Source: Pollenia angustigena (taxonomy: Eukaryota > Arthropoda > Insecta > Diptera > Polleniidae). From it: a stretch of 64,000 nt of DNA. Location of the stretch: NCBI GenBank assembly GCA_930367215.1, contig OV884056.1, positions 235,901,127-235,965,126 on the forward strand, given 5' to 3'. Numbering within the stretch: the first letter of the stretch is position 1; each line of letters opens with the position of its first letter. Of this stretch, positions 33,942 through 44,674 are shown one piece after another. The translations under genes were made by a program, and so were the position numbers. The notes beneath the pieces were generated by a model that ran no database searches, was not told the origin of the DNA, and was given only the letters and a program-made list of their open reading frames with translations.

Positions 33942-36798
33942 AGAGTTTGCTAAAAACCGTAAAAATGTGAAACCGCCATTTCGGTTTTAAAATGATTAAA
34001 ACCGGTCGGTTTCGGTTTTGAAAATATCAAAGTTAAACTTCAAACATAAACATATCGAGTCATAACCGCAAAAAAAGCTTAAGTGACAAAAAAAAAATGT
34101 TACAGGAGAAGGTTTTTTTTTTATTTTATTTCATAAAAATTTTGTATGAATATTGTCGCTTGAGATAAAATTGTTTTTGCTTTAAAATCGTAACGGTTCC
34201 TAATGTGACCATGACATTTTAGGAGATAATGCAAGTGTTGCCAATAAAGTCGTTTATTAAAAAAACGAAAATGGAAAATGGTGTTACTTAAGCTTTTTTT
34301 GCGGTTATGACTCGATATATATTCTTTTGTATGTAATACAATTTTTTTATATGTTTCAATACAGGTTCTTTTATTAACCCTTAAGCGTATACCTGTGACT
34401 GGCCAAGCATTTTTGAATTTTTTTCCAGTTTTTTGTATGTACCCTGTAGTTTTTTCGTGGCAATTTACCCCAAAAGTGGCAGTACTATACACTGTAGACT
34501 GGTTATAAAACTATCCACATTGATCCTATACTCGGAAGACTGGTTCTAAAACTGTGGACAATTTTACTGTCACTTTGTGCTGGCACTTAGCAGTCTTTTT
34601 GTGTCGCAAATGGTGGATAGTAAAAAATGTATGTGATGGAGCATTTTGTTCATTTTATGAGAGAGGGAGAGAGAAACAGAACGTATGACAACAGAATCAG
34701 AAGATCAGATTTATGGTTGTTATAAGGAGACAGCTAAGGGTAAGCCAAGAAGACCCGGCTTATGAACTGTCTTTTTGTGGTCTCTTAGTGACAATTTACC
34801 CCTCGTAGGACATCCCCTTGTTAAAGTGGCCAGTCATATGGCTAGCATTCGGACTTGTTGTGTCATAAAGGGGCTAGTATTATAACCAGCTCGGAGACAG
34901 ACATGAACTACAGGGTAATTATTAGGTATATTAGAACGAAACTTTATGTATTCCTCAATTGAGGTGTTTTTGAGAAAAAAGTGTAAACACCGTGGGCGTC
35001 GCAATTGGCCAAATGAAAATTTTGTACATATTGTAACCACCTGGGCTTGGCCAGGTCCTGCCCTATTATATATGTACTGCAGTAAATAAAATCAAAATAA
35101 AACGTATCAAAAAGAATTTCGAAGAATTATTCTATTTCTCGACAAAATTTTCCTGCTATAGCCATAATATAAAAGTAGTACCAGCCTTGCCCAGGGGTTC
35201 GATAGTGTGAGTTTTTTCTATAGCCACAAAAACTCCATACAAAATACTAGTGGTCCCAGCCAGGCCCAGGTAGTAGTTTGTGCCACACCAATTAGGTGTC
35301 TACTTAAGAGTTAAAAGGTAACATTTGATCTTCCTAATACTTATTTAGAATTTTGAAATACCTTGCCATCAGAGAAAGCCAATGGGTATAAAAAAAATTA
35401 AAGTACTCTAGCATATATCGACAATTTTCAATACGTGTGCGTACTCGTATCTGTTTATTCTCATACTTGTGTATATTCATGCGCATTTGATTTCATTCAT
35501 GTATGTTATCATACTTATTGTGTTTCATACTCGCACATATTGAGATACACCCATAGTTATATAATTGACTTCAAACATTTTTTTTTTTTTGTTAAATTTT
35601 TTCATAAATGTTGCCAGAGTTTTTTTTTCCAAATTGCTGAATCAGAAATAAATACGTTTTTTCAAAATCGTTTGACTACTATTCAACAAAATTTTATTGA
35701 AAAACGATTGTTGACTTTAAAAGAATTTCTGTAGTAAGATTTGCGTACTTATTTAAGAAAATCTAAAAAAAAATGACTAAATGGATGCAAATTAAAATAC
35801 GTCGTGTTATTTTAATCGTTTTTAATAAAAACAGAAAATGTTACCGTAATCCAAAAATATATCGAATATTCATATTTGCAGTTAAGAAATGAGATATCAC
35901 AGGTAAATACATTCATACATATTATGAGTTTGAGTAGTTTATCTGTTGTCAGTTGCATTTTTAAGACGTTAAAAAATGGTTTAAAATTTAATTGCTGAAG
36001 TCAATCAGTATGCCAACGAAAATTTTAGCCTTAAAGAAGACTTCGACATCATGCTATGGTGGAAAAACAACTCCACAAGGTATCCACGGTTGTCTTAATA
36101 AGAATCAAGAATTTAATGAATTTTCCTGCCTGCAGCGCAGCATTAGATTAAGATTTCTCTTTAGCTGGAAACATAAAAAAAGAAACAGAAAAGATCCCAA
36201 AATAGTTGATAGCCTCCTTTTTTAATTATTTTTATAAAAAACCTCTTTCGTAAAATAGATTATAATTTATTATAGCTTTAGAAGCATTATTTTAATTTGA
36301 TAGCAAATATTTATGTTTTAATATAAATTTAACATAAATTTTTAGGTCGTGGCAACACTGCTTGCTTTAAAATAACCATACAAAATGTTGAAGTTACTTG
36401 TCGATACTTACGATACATGCCTATACTCATACGCATTCAAAGGATTACCCATAAGCATGCGTGTTTATTCATACTCATACCGGTCGATATACAAACTTAT
36501 TCATGCTCATACTTATTGGTAGTCATACCTGCCTGTACTCGTGCTCGGTGGCGTATGAATAGGTTATAAGTATTAAAAATATAACTTTTTGGCTTTCTCT
36601 GCTTGCCATTGTTGCAGGCTGTTATGTATAAAGTTTTTGTATATGAAGTTCGAGTAGTATGTATAATTTGCAATTTCTTTAAGCATAAATATATTGTTAA
36701 AATAAAAGCTAAAACCGAGTTTTTTTTGTCGGGTTTCGGTTTTTAGGCATTAAAAACCGCGTTTTCGATTTCGGTTAAAACCGAACAGCAATCCCTAG
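33942..36798 (+). mobile_element. hAT element S with perfect 8-bp duplication, 2.9 kb
   Basis: AATAAGCT is duplicated exactly at 33934-33941 and 36799-36806. Ends AGAGTTTGCTAAAAACCG and, on the complement, CTAGGGATTGCTGTTCGG, with AACCG/CGGTT boxes clustered subterminally. Contains hAT transposase remnants on the + strand and further dyads, e.g. ATATCGAGTCATAACCGC (34051 against 34318). Confidence 0.88.
35990..36225 (+). pseudogene. hAT transposase C-terminal (dimerisation) domain, frameshifted
   Basis: At 36037-36096, EDFDIMLWWKNNSTRYPRLS matches the hAT DI-x-WWK-N-x-YP-LS box. A few stops later PA-S-AALD then DFSLAGNI (about 36127-36170) matches the PASSAxxER-FSxAG box. After a shift, RNRKDPKIVDSLLF (36181-36222) matches R-R-xP-x-V--LLF. 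Several stops and at least one frameshift: a dead relic. Likely N-terminal parts upstream (about 35580-35730) are not recognisable with confidence. Confidence 0.82.
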
Positions 36799-37485
36799 AA
36801 TAAGCTATTCCTATGCTCATTTCACTGGTTGCTTAGGCCAGATCATCAGAAACCTTCATTCAAAGATTTTAGAAAAACTAAAGTTATTATACAATTAAAT
36901 AAACAATTAATGTTGGGAGAATTCCAACCAATTTAAGTGGGGAATGTAAGAAACTGTTTATTGTTGTTGTTTAAGCTTTGATATTGTTACAAGTAAAGCT
37001 GTTGCTTATAATTCTTATTCGCTTAACAGTTTTATTTGTATAATATCTTAAGTTTTTCTAAAATCTTTGGATGAAGTTTCCTGATGATCTGGCCTAACCA
37101 ACCAGTGAAATGCGCATAGGAATAGCTTATCCCTTCAACAATAAATTTTAGTGTTTTTTTTTTTATCAAGAATAAGAATTGGGAATTAAACACGACAAAC
37201 AAAATCTTGTTAATTAAAAAAAAAATGTCACGAACATTTTCCTTTCAGCTTTTTTTTACGCAATTATTTTTGTAATTATTTTATTTCTTAAAAAAGTTTT
37301 TATTATTACAAAAGTTAATACTATACTGTAAGAAAACGAAAACTTGTGGTTTATGACGTGTATTTAAATGTACACAGTTATGGCCTATTTCACCTATTCT
37401 ATTTAAATATCAAATCATATTTAAATATAGATTTTCATATAATTTTATTTGACTTGAAAAACGAATTTGAAACTTAAATTACTAT

Positions 37486-37941
37486 CAGCCGTATTCATAA
37501 TGAAAATTTGGCACGAAGTTAGCACAAAGTTTATTCATAATACACTTGCTAAACTCTGGTTAACGATTTACTAAACTCTTGTTAACGAGCTGCCAAACTC
37601 CTGCCAACTTTTGAAAAACAGACGTTTAACTTTAAACAATTTTATTTTTTTTAATTTCAAAATCTTTAATTATTTATTTTAAAAACTTTTAAAAACATTT
37701 TATATGTGAAGGGAAGAACAAAATGACAAATCCAGCGATGATAAATGCAAAACGTGCTGCATTTTTGAGTAATATAATGTGGAATCAATAAAATTCAGAG
37801 TTGATTTATTAAAAGTTAGCAGATGAAGAAAAGTTTGTTATAAATTAACTCTAAGCTGCTAAGCTTAATCTGCATTCTAGTTGGCATCTCGTTGTACGGT
37901 GTGTACAAACTGTGGCCAACTTTTTGTTATGAATACAGCTG
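37486..37941. mobile_element. MITE T (CAGCCGTATTCATAA ends)
   Basis: CAGCCGTATTCATAATGAAAA and TTGTTATGAATACAGCTG are inverted. TTGGCAC / TGTGGCCAA and GTTAACGA repeats lie inside. Confidence 0.72.
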
Positions 37942-37949
37942 TATGTATT

Positions 37950-38136
37950 CAAGGCGAATTTATTACTGGTGGTCTTAAAAGCCCTGCTGATAACTTTTTT
38001 TTAGCTAAAATCATTGTTGGATGTCAAAATTTTGTTTTTGACATTGTACAATGATTTTACAAAAACAAATAGCTTGTGGTTTTCGTACGAGTTGTACTTA
38101 TGTAGTACCGAGATTACCTGGGATTAATTCGCCTTG
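37950..38136. mobile_element. CAAGG-family MITE V1 with perfect 8-bp duplication
   Basis: CAAGGCGAATTTATTAC and its complement at the right (GGGATTAATTCGCCTTG). TATGTATT is duplicated exactly at 37942-37949 and 38137-38144. The interior closely matches V2 at 51058-51282 (GGTGGTCTTAAAAGCCCTGC, TGACATTGTACAATGATTTT, GTACCGAGATTACCTGGGAT). 187 bp. Confidence 0.93.
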
Positions 38137-38168
38137 TATGTATTTAAAAAGAATTGGTGAAATAGGCC

Positions 38169-38971
38169 CCTTAGTTGGATATTGTGTTCAAGCAAGTATG
38201 AACGCACTTAATTGTATATTTTGCGTAAGCAAATGCAATATTGCCGTGTAAAAAAAAAATCTTATAAAAAACATTTTTTGCACGTATTTTTATTATTTGG
38301 TGCATTGTTAAATATTTCTTGTATCAGTTTTTTTCTTTTAAACAGTTTTCTAATACAGAATGCTTTTCATATTGACACATATGGCAAGAGACACGGTGCT
38401 TTTGAAGTACTTTTTTAAAAGCGTTTTTTTCTTTATGAGATGTTCTTATATCCGTTATCTACTGTACCACTAAAAAAAACTGGATGGTCTTGAGCACATT
38501 GTTAAGATTTAAATTGTTTGCATTTGATGTTTATTTGTGTATGTGTCTGTATTTTTTTTAAAAATCTATAACAACCATATTTTTCGTTATTATAAATTGT
38601 TTATTTTTAAAATTAATTGCTAATGACCTCAATTGTCATTGTTTAAAAAAAATTAAAAGAATGCAACTCAAGTAATCGAATAAAAATTGCAACATTAAAA
38701 AAATATGTATGTACATATGTATTTCAATCTATTTAAAAATTTTGCTGACTTGTTTTTTTTTTTGTGATCAAACATTTTTCTTAAAATATGCATGTAGTTG
38801 TCATTATGGAAAATGGAAATTAAACATATGTATAATGTAAATATTTGTATGTGTGTTCATTTATTTAACAAGCAGAAATTTGCATCGAGAAAATAAATCT
38901 AAAATATATATACAATTTTTCTTCCGATTACTCGTAAACTTCAAAAAATAAAAAGTTAAGGGGGTCTTACT
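38169..38971. other. AT-rich intron DNA, no feature
   Basis: Only overlapping short frames and microsatellite-like TATGTACATATGTAT (38706-38720). Confidence 0.5.
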
Positions 38972-39149
38972 GTCCGTTTACAACTGACATGATTTGCTGT
39001 TATAACTTGATGTTATAAAAGCATTGTTAAAACATTTGCATTAACAACCGTGTTATAACATGAGAAAACTTCTAACATGATGAGTCTATACCTAACACTA
39101 ACATCATATTAGTGTTAAAGTTAAGCATTTCATGTCAGTTGTAGACTGC
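38972..39149. mobile_element. MITE with GTCCGTTTACAACTGACATG ends
   Basis: TACAACTGACATG (left) and CATGTCAGTTGTA (right) are inverted; GTTATAAC and AACATGAT boxes repeat within. About 178 bp. Confidence 0.7.
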
Positions 39150-39414
39150 ATGTTATGGCTAATAAATCACTGAATATAACATATACATGTTGTTTAAACT
39201 CAACAACTATAAATCAGTGCCCCTAGTATTATATGTGGTTAAAAAAATAACATGTGGCAGCACTACGATAAATCTTATCAACTTCATATGGGGTGTATTG
39301 GTAGTTTAAACGGCCAATTTTATGCGTTTAAAGATGGTTTATATGTTTAGTGATTTATAGATTTGTTGGTTTAAACACATTTTAAACCAAAAAGAGAGTT
39401 TAGCTTGCTCTGAT

Positions 39415-39580
39415 TTTTTAGCCCTTAGACGATCACACAAGTCGTACGTATATTGAAGAAAATGCTTCCCTGATCTAATAATTGTTTGAAAATTTTCAAA
39501 AAACAATATCAAACTATAATGGCAGCTTTGTATTTTCCTCAAAATACCTACGATTCGTATGATCGTGCAAACTACGGTTT
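39415..39580. mobile_element. diverged copy of the CACACTATC-CAAAGTC-TACGTATT MITE
   Basis: CACACAAGTCGTACGTAT-TTGAAGAAAATGCTTCCC and the mirrored AATACCTACGATTCGTATGAT, plus TGATCTAATAATTGTTTG-AAATTTTC, parallel the better copy at 43849-44018. Confidence 0.5.
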
Positions 39581-39757
39581 GGGCATATCGACAGTAGCCA
39601 ACTGGAAATTTAGATTATGGCTTTCTTAATTTAATTGTTATAATTATGTGTTTGCAAATGGCTATTGTTTCTTAATTTAAAAAATATATCGTCACCCAAA
39701 ACGCAAAAGGCCCTATGTAACATTTTGAAAATTTTGCAGGAGAAAAAAAACTATTTA

Positions 39758-40364
39758 TGGCCAATTTCACCAAGTTCAGTTAAGTTATAACTGTCAAACA
39801 CATATCGTTAATTGGAAGTTAAAGTAATAAGCCTAGTACTCTGTTCAAATTTGTGAAAAATGTTGAGCAACATTTATTATTTCACACGAAAATTTTGACA
39901 TGCATCGATGTTACCTATCATGCGAGTTTGTACAATTTGCCGATTTTATTCCTGCAAAGTATGCGACATTGTTTTGCGTATTTTAACAAACACCACATTT
40001 ATTTTACTTAAAATAATTTTTTTTAATAAAAAAGAAAGTAAATATGGATAAAAAACTGTTACCGGTTGTGTTATATTAATTTTTTATTTCTTATTAATTA
40101 ATCAGTTCATCCATTTTTGCTTTTGATTAAAATTCCACGTGAAATAAGTGCAGCTTACTTTATTTCGCAGTTGTAAAAAAATGTTGCTAGAAACATTTCA
40201 GAACTTTTTCACAAAATGAACAGAGTACAACTCTATCAACATTATTTCATAGATATTCCGCACAAGTTTTTTTCATATGCGTTTTGACAGCATTTCACTT
40301 GAAATGTTGAACAGAGTACCAGGCTATACATAGTAAGTTGTAACTGAACTTGGTGAAATAAGCC
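39758..40364. mobile_element. MITE H copy 1, interrupted by element A2
   Basis: GGCCAATTTCACCAAGTTCAG (left) and GAACTTGGTGAAATAAGCC (right) match the intact 104-bp H copy at 52164-52267. A2 is inserted in the middle. Confidence 0.82.
39831..40324. mobile_element. element A copy 2, uninterrupted (494 bp)
   Basis: GCCTAGTACTCTGTTCAAAT and TTGAACAGAGTACCAGGC are inverted ends. The body is collinear, in reverse, with the split copy at 14948-15137 plus 18389-18686, giving the empty site for insertion of element B. Non-coding. Confidence 0.88.
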
Positions 40365-40687
40365 GTTTATATGATAAATTTTGTTAAACTGTTATATTAA
40401 TTTTTCTTCTTTATTTCTTGTAAAACCTACCAGTTGTTTTAACAATGTTGCAGTTAGTTCGGCCTTTTAGCGTTTACATACCATATAATCTTTTGTAGAT
40501 AGGGCCGTATGGTTTTTGTCAATAAAATCGCTAATGTTGGTCGAAAGATAACATTTTTTGTGGGCATTTTTGGGTTGATGCAATTCATCAAATTTAATAA
40601 AAAAGTCTACTTTAAATTTTTCTGTTAGTTAGGGCCTTTTGCGTTTTAGGTGACGATATGTAAGTATGTATATGATTTTTTATTAAT

Positions 40688-41407
40688 TAGTATATACCCG
40701 CTACTTCGTTAGCGTCTCTTTTTTTTCGTGGACATATTTTTATGTCAAAGTTTATTTTTCTAGGTTTAATTAAACTTGTTTAAATTCTAGCATTTAACCC
40801 GCTACTTTAGTAGAACCAAAAATCTAAAGAAAAATATAAAATTTCCCGTATTTCCTTTTTGGGTACTATATTCTTCCCCAATTAAATTTCAGTATTATAG
40901 TGGCAGCCCATAATTTACGAATACGAATATGTTAATTAATGGAGGAAAATGTTTTGTAAAAAAAAGTACCAAAAATAGTTACGATTTTCACGCCTTAAAT
41001 GTTCGAATTTCGAAAAAAACTTAATTTGTATACGTATTTTTTTGATAAGTTTCGAATGTGCTATTAACTTTGTTTCTATGTTTTTTGGTTCAAAAGATAA
41101 AAGTACCAAAATTCAGATTTTACCCGTTTACTTCCTAATAGGGCTGAATTTTAAAAAAGTACCAGACACCTTTCCGCTTATTTTTCTAAAGAACAACGAT
41201 AAGTATTACATTTATTTTGCATTTTTTTAGTTTTGAAGATATAAGGTAACCGAATTTTCCCGTTTTTACCTTTTTCACCTCCTAAACATTCGAATTTCGA
41301 AAAATCCCGTCTTAGTGGATCGATTTGGGGAGTTTCTAGGGTCAGCGGTTTGGGCTGGGCGATGATGAATGAGTCAGTCACTCATGCAATTTTTTTATAT
41401 ATATAGA
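40688..41407. mobile_element. tailed repeat (CCCGCTACTTCGTTAGCG start, TATATATATAG end)
   Basis: Begins TATACCCGCTACTTCGTTAG, contains several AAAAGTACCAAAA and ATTCGAATTTCGAAAAA boxes, then CCCGTCTTAGTGGATCGATT, GATGATGAATGAGTCAGTC and a TATATATATAG tail. Family shared with 11090-11700. The asymmetric structure with a simple tail suggests a retroelement or Helitron-like unit; class not determined. Confidence 0.5.
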
Positions 41408-41806
41408 AGATTGTTTCCAAAAAATGATGAAATTTTTTTTACACATTTTCAAAAGTTTGGTTTTTATAACAGGAAACAGCTGTTTGAATCAGTTCTTACT
41501 TTTACTTCTGATTTATTAAATGTAAACAGTCGCTGTCAAACCAACTCAAAAAGCGAAAAGTTGTACACAAATGATCGTTTCTTTTTTGATAGTTTTTGGT
41601 TTCGACTGTAGTTTTAAGCCTGATCAGTGATACTGTTTGATTTCATTTGTTGCATTTTTCGTAACTTGTAAAGGCCCGATTCCAAATGTATAATTTTGTT
41701 ATTTTGGCTAAATTTTCGTAACTTTTTGTACATGGCACAGAACAAAGTAATATTTAAAAAAAAAAACACTTGATTGACTAATAGTGTTGATAGTTTAACA
41801 AATAGA

Positions 41807-42000
41807 AACTGGGAATTATTTCCTTCCGAAGGTAACTTTATATTATATTCAACATTTTTCATTTTTCGAAATACAATATAATAGTCTGGTAGTGTATAAA
41901 GTCATTTCTGAAAAATTGTAGGAATAGAACTATTACAAAAAAGCTTTATAAAATACATAACTGAAATTTAGCTCATAGAATAAATTCGAAAAATGAAAAA
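41807..42000. repeat. partly deleted copy of the foldback arm at 3719-4110
   Basis: ACTGGGAATTATTTCC, AAGGTAACTTTATATTAT, TAATAGTCTGGTAGTGTATA, AAGTCATTTCTGAAAAATT and CATAACTGAAATTTAGCTCA repeat the modules of 3719-4110 with the centre deleted. Confidence 0.8.
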
Positions 42001-42003
42001 TGT

Positions 42004-42237
42004 TGTTGATAGTTTAGGTATTCTAGATTTCAGAACTATATAGTTTTTATTCAGAATTTGTATAGATTTTTTGTAATAGAGCATAGCTGAAAGTGGGTTC
42101 TGAAAGTAGGACTTTTTTTTAGTAGAAATCTCATAAATTCACTATCAGCTATGCTCTTTTACAAAAAATCTATACAAATTCTGGATAAAAACTATATAGT
42201 TCTGAAATCTAGAAAACCTATCTATCAACTATCAACC
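42004..42237. mobile_element. foldback MITE with 90-bp near-perfect arms
   Basis: GTTGATAGTTTAGGTATTCT and its mirror through CTAGATTTCAGAACTATATAG, AATTTGTATAGATTTTTTGTA and GAGCATAGCTGA pair with the right arm 42143-42237. Spacer about 50 bp. Confidence 0.9.
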
Positions 42238-42371
42238 CTATTAAAAATTCTTCAAAATATTCACCAAAAATTCTTTTTTTTATTATTTTGTTTAGTTAGC
42301 ATTGTTGCCAATTTCGCTAAACTATTGGCAATTTGAATTTTTCGTAATTAAAAAATAAATTCTTATATGTA

Positions 42372-43153
42372 ATGGGTGATTTTTTAAGAGCTATAGAAAA
42401 GTAAAAAAAAAACACATACAATTCAGCAAACTGCATGAAATCTTTATTTGAATCGATAGTACGGTCCATATAATTTAATGTTTGAAGATTATTTCATGCA
42501 AATGTTGACCGTGACTGCGCCTCAAATGGTCCATCCGCTTAGTCCAATTTTGGCATACTCTTTCCAACATTTCGGCCGGTATCTCATGAATAAATGCTTC
42601 AATGTTGTCTTCCAATGCGTCACTTGAAGCGGGCATGTGTGTATAGACATGAGCTTTAACATAGCCCCACAAAAAATAGTCTAAAGGCGTTAAATTGCAA
42701 GATCTAGGCGGCCAATTGACCGGTCCCGAACGTGAAATAAAATGTTCACCGAACTCGCCTCTCAATAAGTCCATTGTTTAGCGTGCTGTGTACCGCTCAC
42801 CATTCACAGTTACGTTACGATTCGCATCATCTTTGAAGAATTACGGTCCAATGATTGCACCAGCCCATAAACCGCACCAAACTTTGACAATTCTGCTTAT
42901 TAACGTACCAATTGAGCCAAAAATAAGCTTCGTCGCTGAACACAAGAAGCGCGCGATGAACTTTCGTAACAGAGCACGCATTTTAATAATAATATAAAAC
43001 TCAACAATTTGCAAGCGTTGTTCGTTTGTAAGACGATTAATGGTTAAATTATAGACCAAACTGAAGATGTTTGACAGTGAAACAAAACACGAAACGTGCG
43101 TCAGCTGTTTAAACCAGTGTTGCCAAAAAGATAATAGCTTACAAATCACCCGA
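42372..43153 (-). mobile_element. mariner-like element, internally deleted, TA duplication
   Basis: ATGGGTGATTTTTTAAGAGC on the left and the complement TCGGGTGATTTGTAAGCTAT on the right, flanked by TA (42370-42371, 43154-43155). It is 782 bp where an intact element would be about 1.2-1.3 kb. The transposase runs on the minus strand. Confidence 0.9.
42475..43050 (-). pseudogene. mariner (DUF4817-type) transposase, internally deleted
   Basis: Pieces in order on the minus strand: LTNEQRLQIVEFY at about 43040 (N-terminal helix-turn-helix); the first catalytic box FSDEAYFWLN (42940-42908); VWCGLWAGAIIGP (42880-42843) in another frame; and a long open end from 42774 to 42475 with WPPRSCNLTPLDYFLWGYVK (last catalytic D) and the family C-terminus RSHGQHLHEIIFKH. 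Most of the DNA-binding region between the helix-turn-helix and the first D, and part of the stretch before VWCGLW, are deleted. The segment with the second catalytic D (before 42774) is not recognisable. Non-functional. Confidence 0.9.
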
Positions 43154-43848
43154 TATAAATAAAATTGTTATAAAAACTTTTTAGTATGAAGAAAATATTT
43201 TTTTTTTTTAACTTTTTGAATATTGATGACTATTTGCAAAAAAAAAATATTATTAAGTATTATTTCTATTTGACAGTAATTTACAACAAATAATTATAAC
43301 ATAATTATTATTAAATAAGACTTTCTAAATAAAACCACACAAAAAATCACGAAACAAAGAAAAGACCTCCACTTTAAATGGCAAATTATTTTTAAGAAAT
43401 AAAAAATCGCGTGAGTTTTGAAGATTAAAATATGCTTGAAAAGAGTATACAAAACCAAAATTAATAATCAACAAAACAAACAAACCAATTGCTCTCTAAT
43501 TTCAGATTTTGTTTAATTTTATAACTTATTTTCTGAACGAGTATGAGAGCAAATTGTAAATATTTACTTACCCATTACCTATAAAATAATAAGAGAGAAA
43601 AAGTTCAATGATTCATTAAATGATGTTGTTTTTTTATGTACAAGTTGACTTGTAAATTTGCGAAGCAATTTGTGGTAGAAGAAGCTTAAAGTAGTAATTT
43701 TCAAAACACAACAAAAGCAACAAGCGATAGATGTTAATGTTTTTCATATTGAATTCAAGTAAAATTTCAAAATTAATTGCTTATCTTTACAACACTAAAT
43801 CCTAAAGGCCTTATTCGTAAAAAATATTGCAGGTTAATAACAGGTTTA
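43154..43848. other. AT-rich intron DNA, no feature
   Basis: No coding character and no strong dyad noticed. Confidence 0.5.
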
Positions 43849-44018
43849 TTAAAGGCCGTTACACACTATCCTACAAAGTCTTTCGTATTTTATGAAAACT
43901 CTTCCCTGATCTAGTTATTGTTTATAAATTTTCAAAAACCAATAAAAACTTATCATGACAGGGTTGCATTTTCATAAAATACGTAAGACTTTGTGGGATA
44001 GTGTGTAACGTCCTTAAA
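43849..44018. mobile_element. MITE with TTAAAGGCCGTTACACACTATC ends
   Basis: TTAAAGGCCGTTACACACTA and TAGTGTGTAACGTCCTTAA are inverted; ACAAAGTCTTTCGTATTTTAT pairs with ATAAAATACGTAAGACTTTG. 170 bp. Relatives at 39415-39580 and 63361-63683. Confidence 0.88.
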
Positions 44019-44674
44019 CGAATTTCCTTTGGAAATCTGTTTAATAAACGTCTAATAAATAAAAAATATTTTTTATGAATTCGGGGGTAAATATATAAAA
44101 GCTATGGTTAGTTTTTAAAACTAAAACACTAAAACTAAAAATTTTGTTATAAGTAAATCAAATTTTCGTTACATTCAATTCTTAGTTGATGTTTATGCCC
44201 AACGAAAGTATCGTGTGTAGGAAATAGGTAAAAAAGACCAAAATATATTCCCTTATTTATGAGAACTAATACGGGTTCTTGAGAGTATACCATTTTCCAT
44301 TTAATCATGGGGGTTGCAAAAGCGAGGCCGTATTAGGAAATCGGCATTTCTGGTTTGGAATATCCGAAATATCAAAATTTCGTTATTTTTAACATTCATT
44401 TAAATAGCTATTAATTGTTTGTAAATTTATACTGAAAAGAAAAATCAATCCATCCGTACTTAAATCAATCCCGTGTCAATAGTAGTACGAATTCCCTTTC
44501 CATCAAATGGAGAATGCGTACGGTTTATTCAAAAACAATCCGAACACGGGAATGATTTACATAAGTAAAAGCGAGACAAAAATTAATTTCAAATTGATTA
44601 ATTCTAACCTTAACACTTACCCTTGAAAACCATAAAGAGAGAGATTTTATTTATTATATATTTTACTAACCCGT

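Larger units (their letters stand above)
33855..37216. mobile_element. inverted-repeat element R, split by hAT element S
   Basis: TAATTAACAAGATTTTGTTTG (33855) pairs with the end CAAACAAAATCTTGTTAATTA (37216). CCAATTTTTATTCTTGATAA and AAAATTTATTGTTGA also have complements at 37133-37188. The 418 bp right of S are themselves palindromic (GGCCAGATCATCAG / CTGATGATCTGGCC). Without S the element is about 0.5 kb. Confidence 0.85.
37382..38168. mobile_element. MITE U copy 2, interrupted by elements T and V1
   Basis: GGCCTATTTCACCTATTCTA (left) and GAATTGGTGAAATAGGCC (right) are inverted and related to copy 1 (14086-14222), including TTTAAATAT-AGATTTTCAT in the left half. Confidence 0.65.
39685..40659. 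mobile_element. element I (ATATCGTCACC-AAAACGCAAAAGGCCCT ends), interrupted
   Basis: ATATCGTCACCCAAAACGC and GCGTTTTAGGTGACGATAT are inverted and followed by AAAAGGCCCT / AGGGCCTTTT. A diverged single end is at 56650-56690. Contains H1 and, within it, A2. Confidence 0.78.

Noticed and set aside
34377..35040. Open frames and CCAGGCCCAGG-type dyads in element S
   Set aside because: No hAT motif could be placed there; treated as non-coding body of S.
35435..35734. 99-codon frame with SHTCVYS-type repeats
   Set aside because: Driven by TCATAC-type short repeats; only the last third might derive from the hAT transposase and it is too weak to call.
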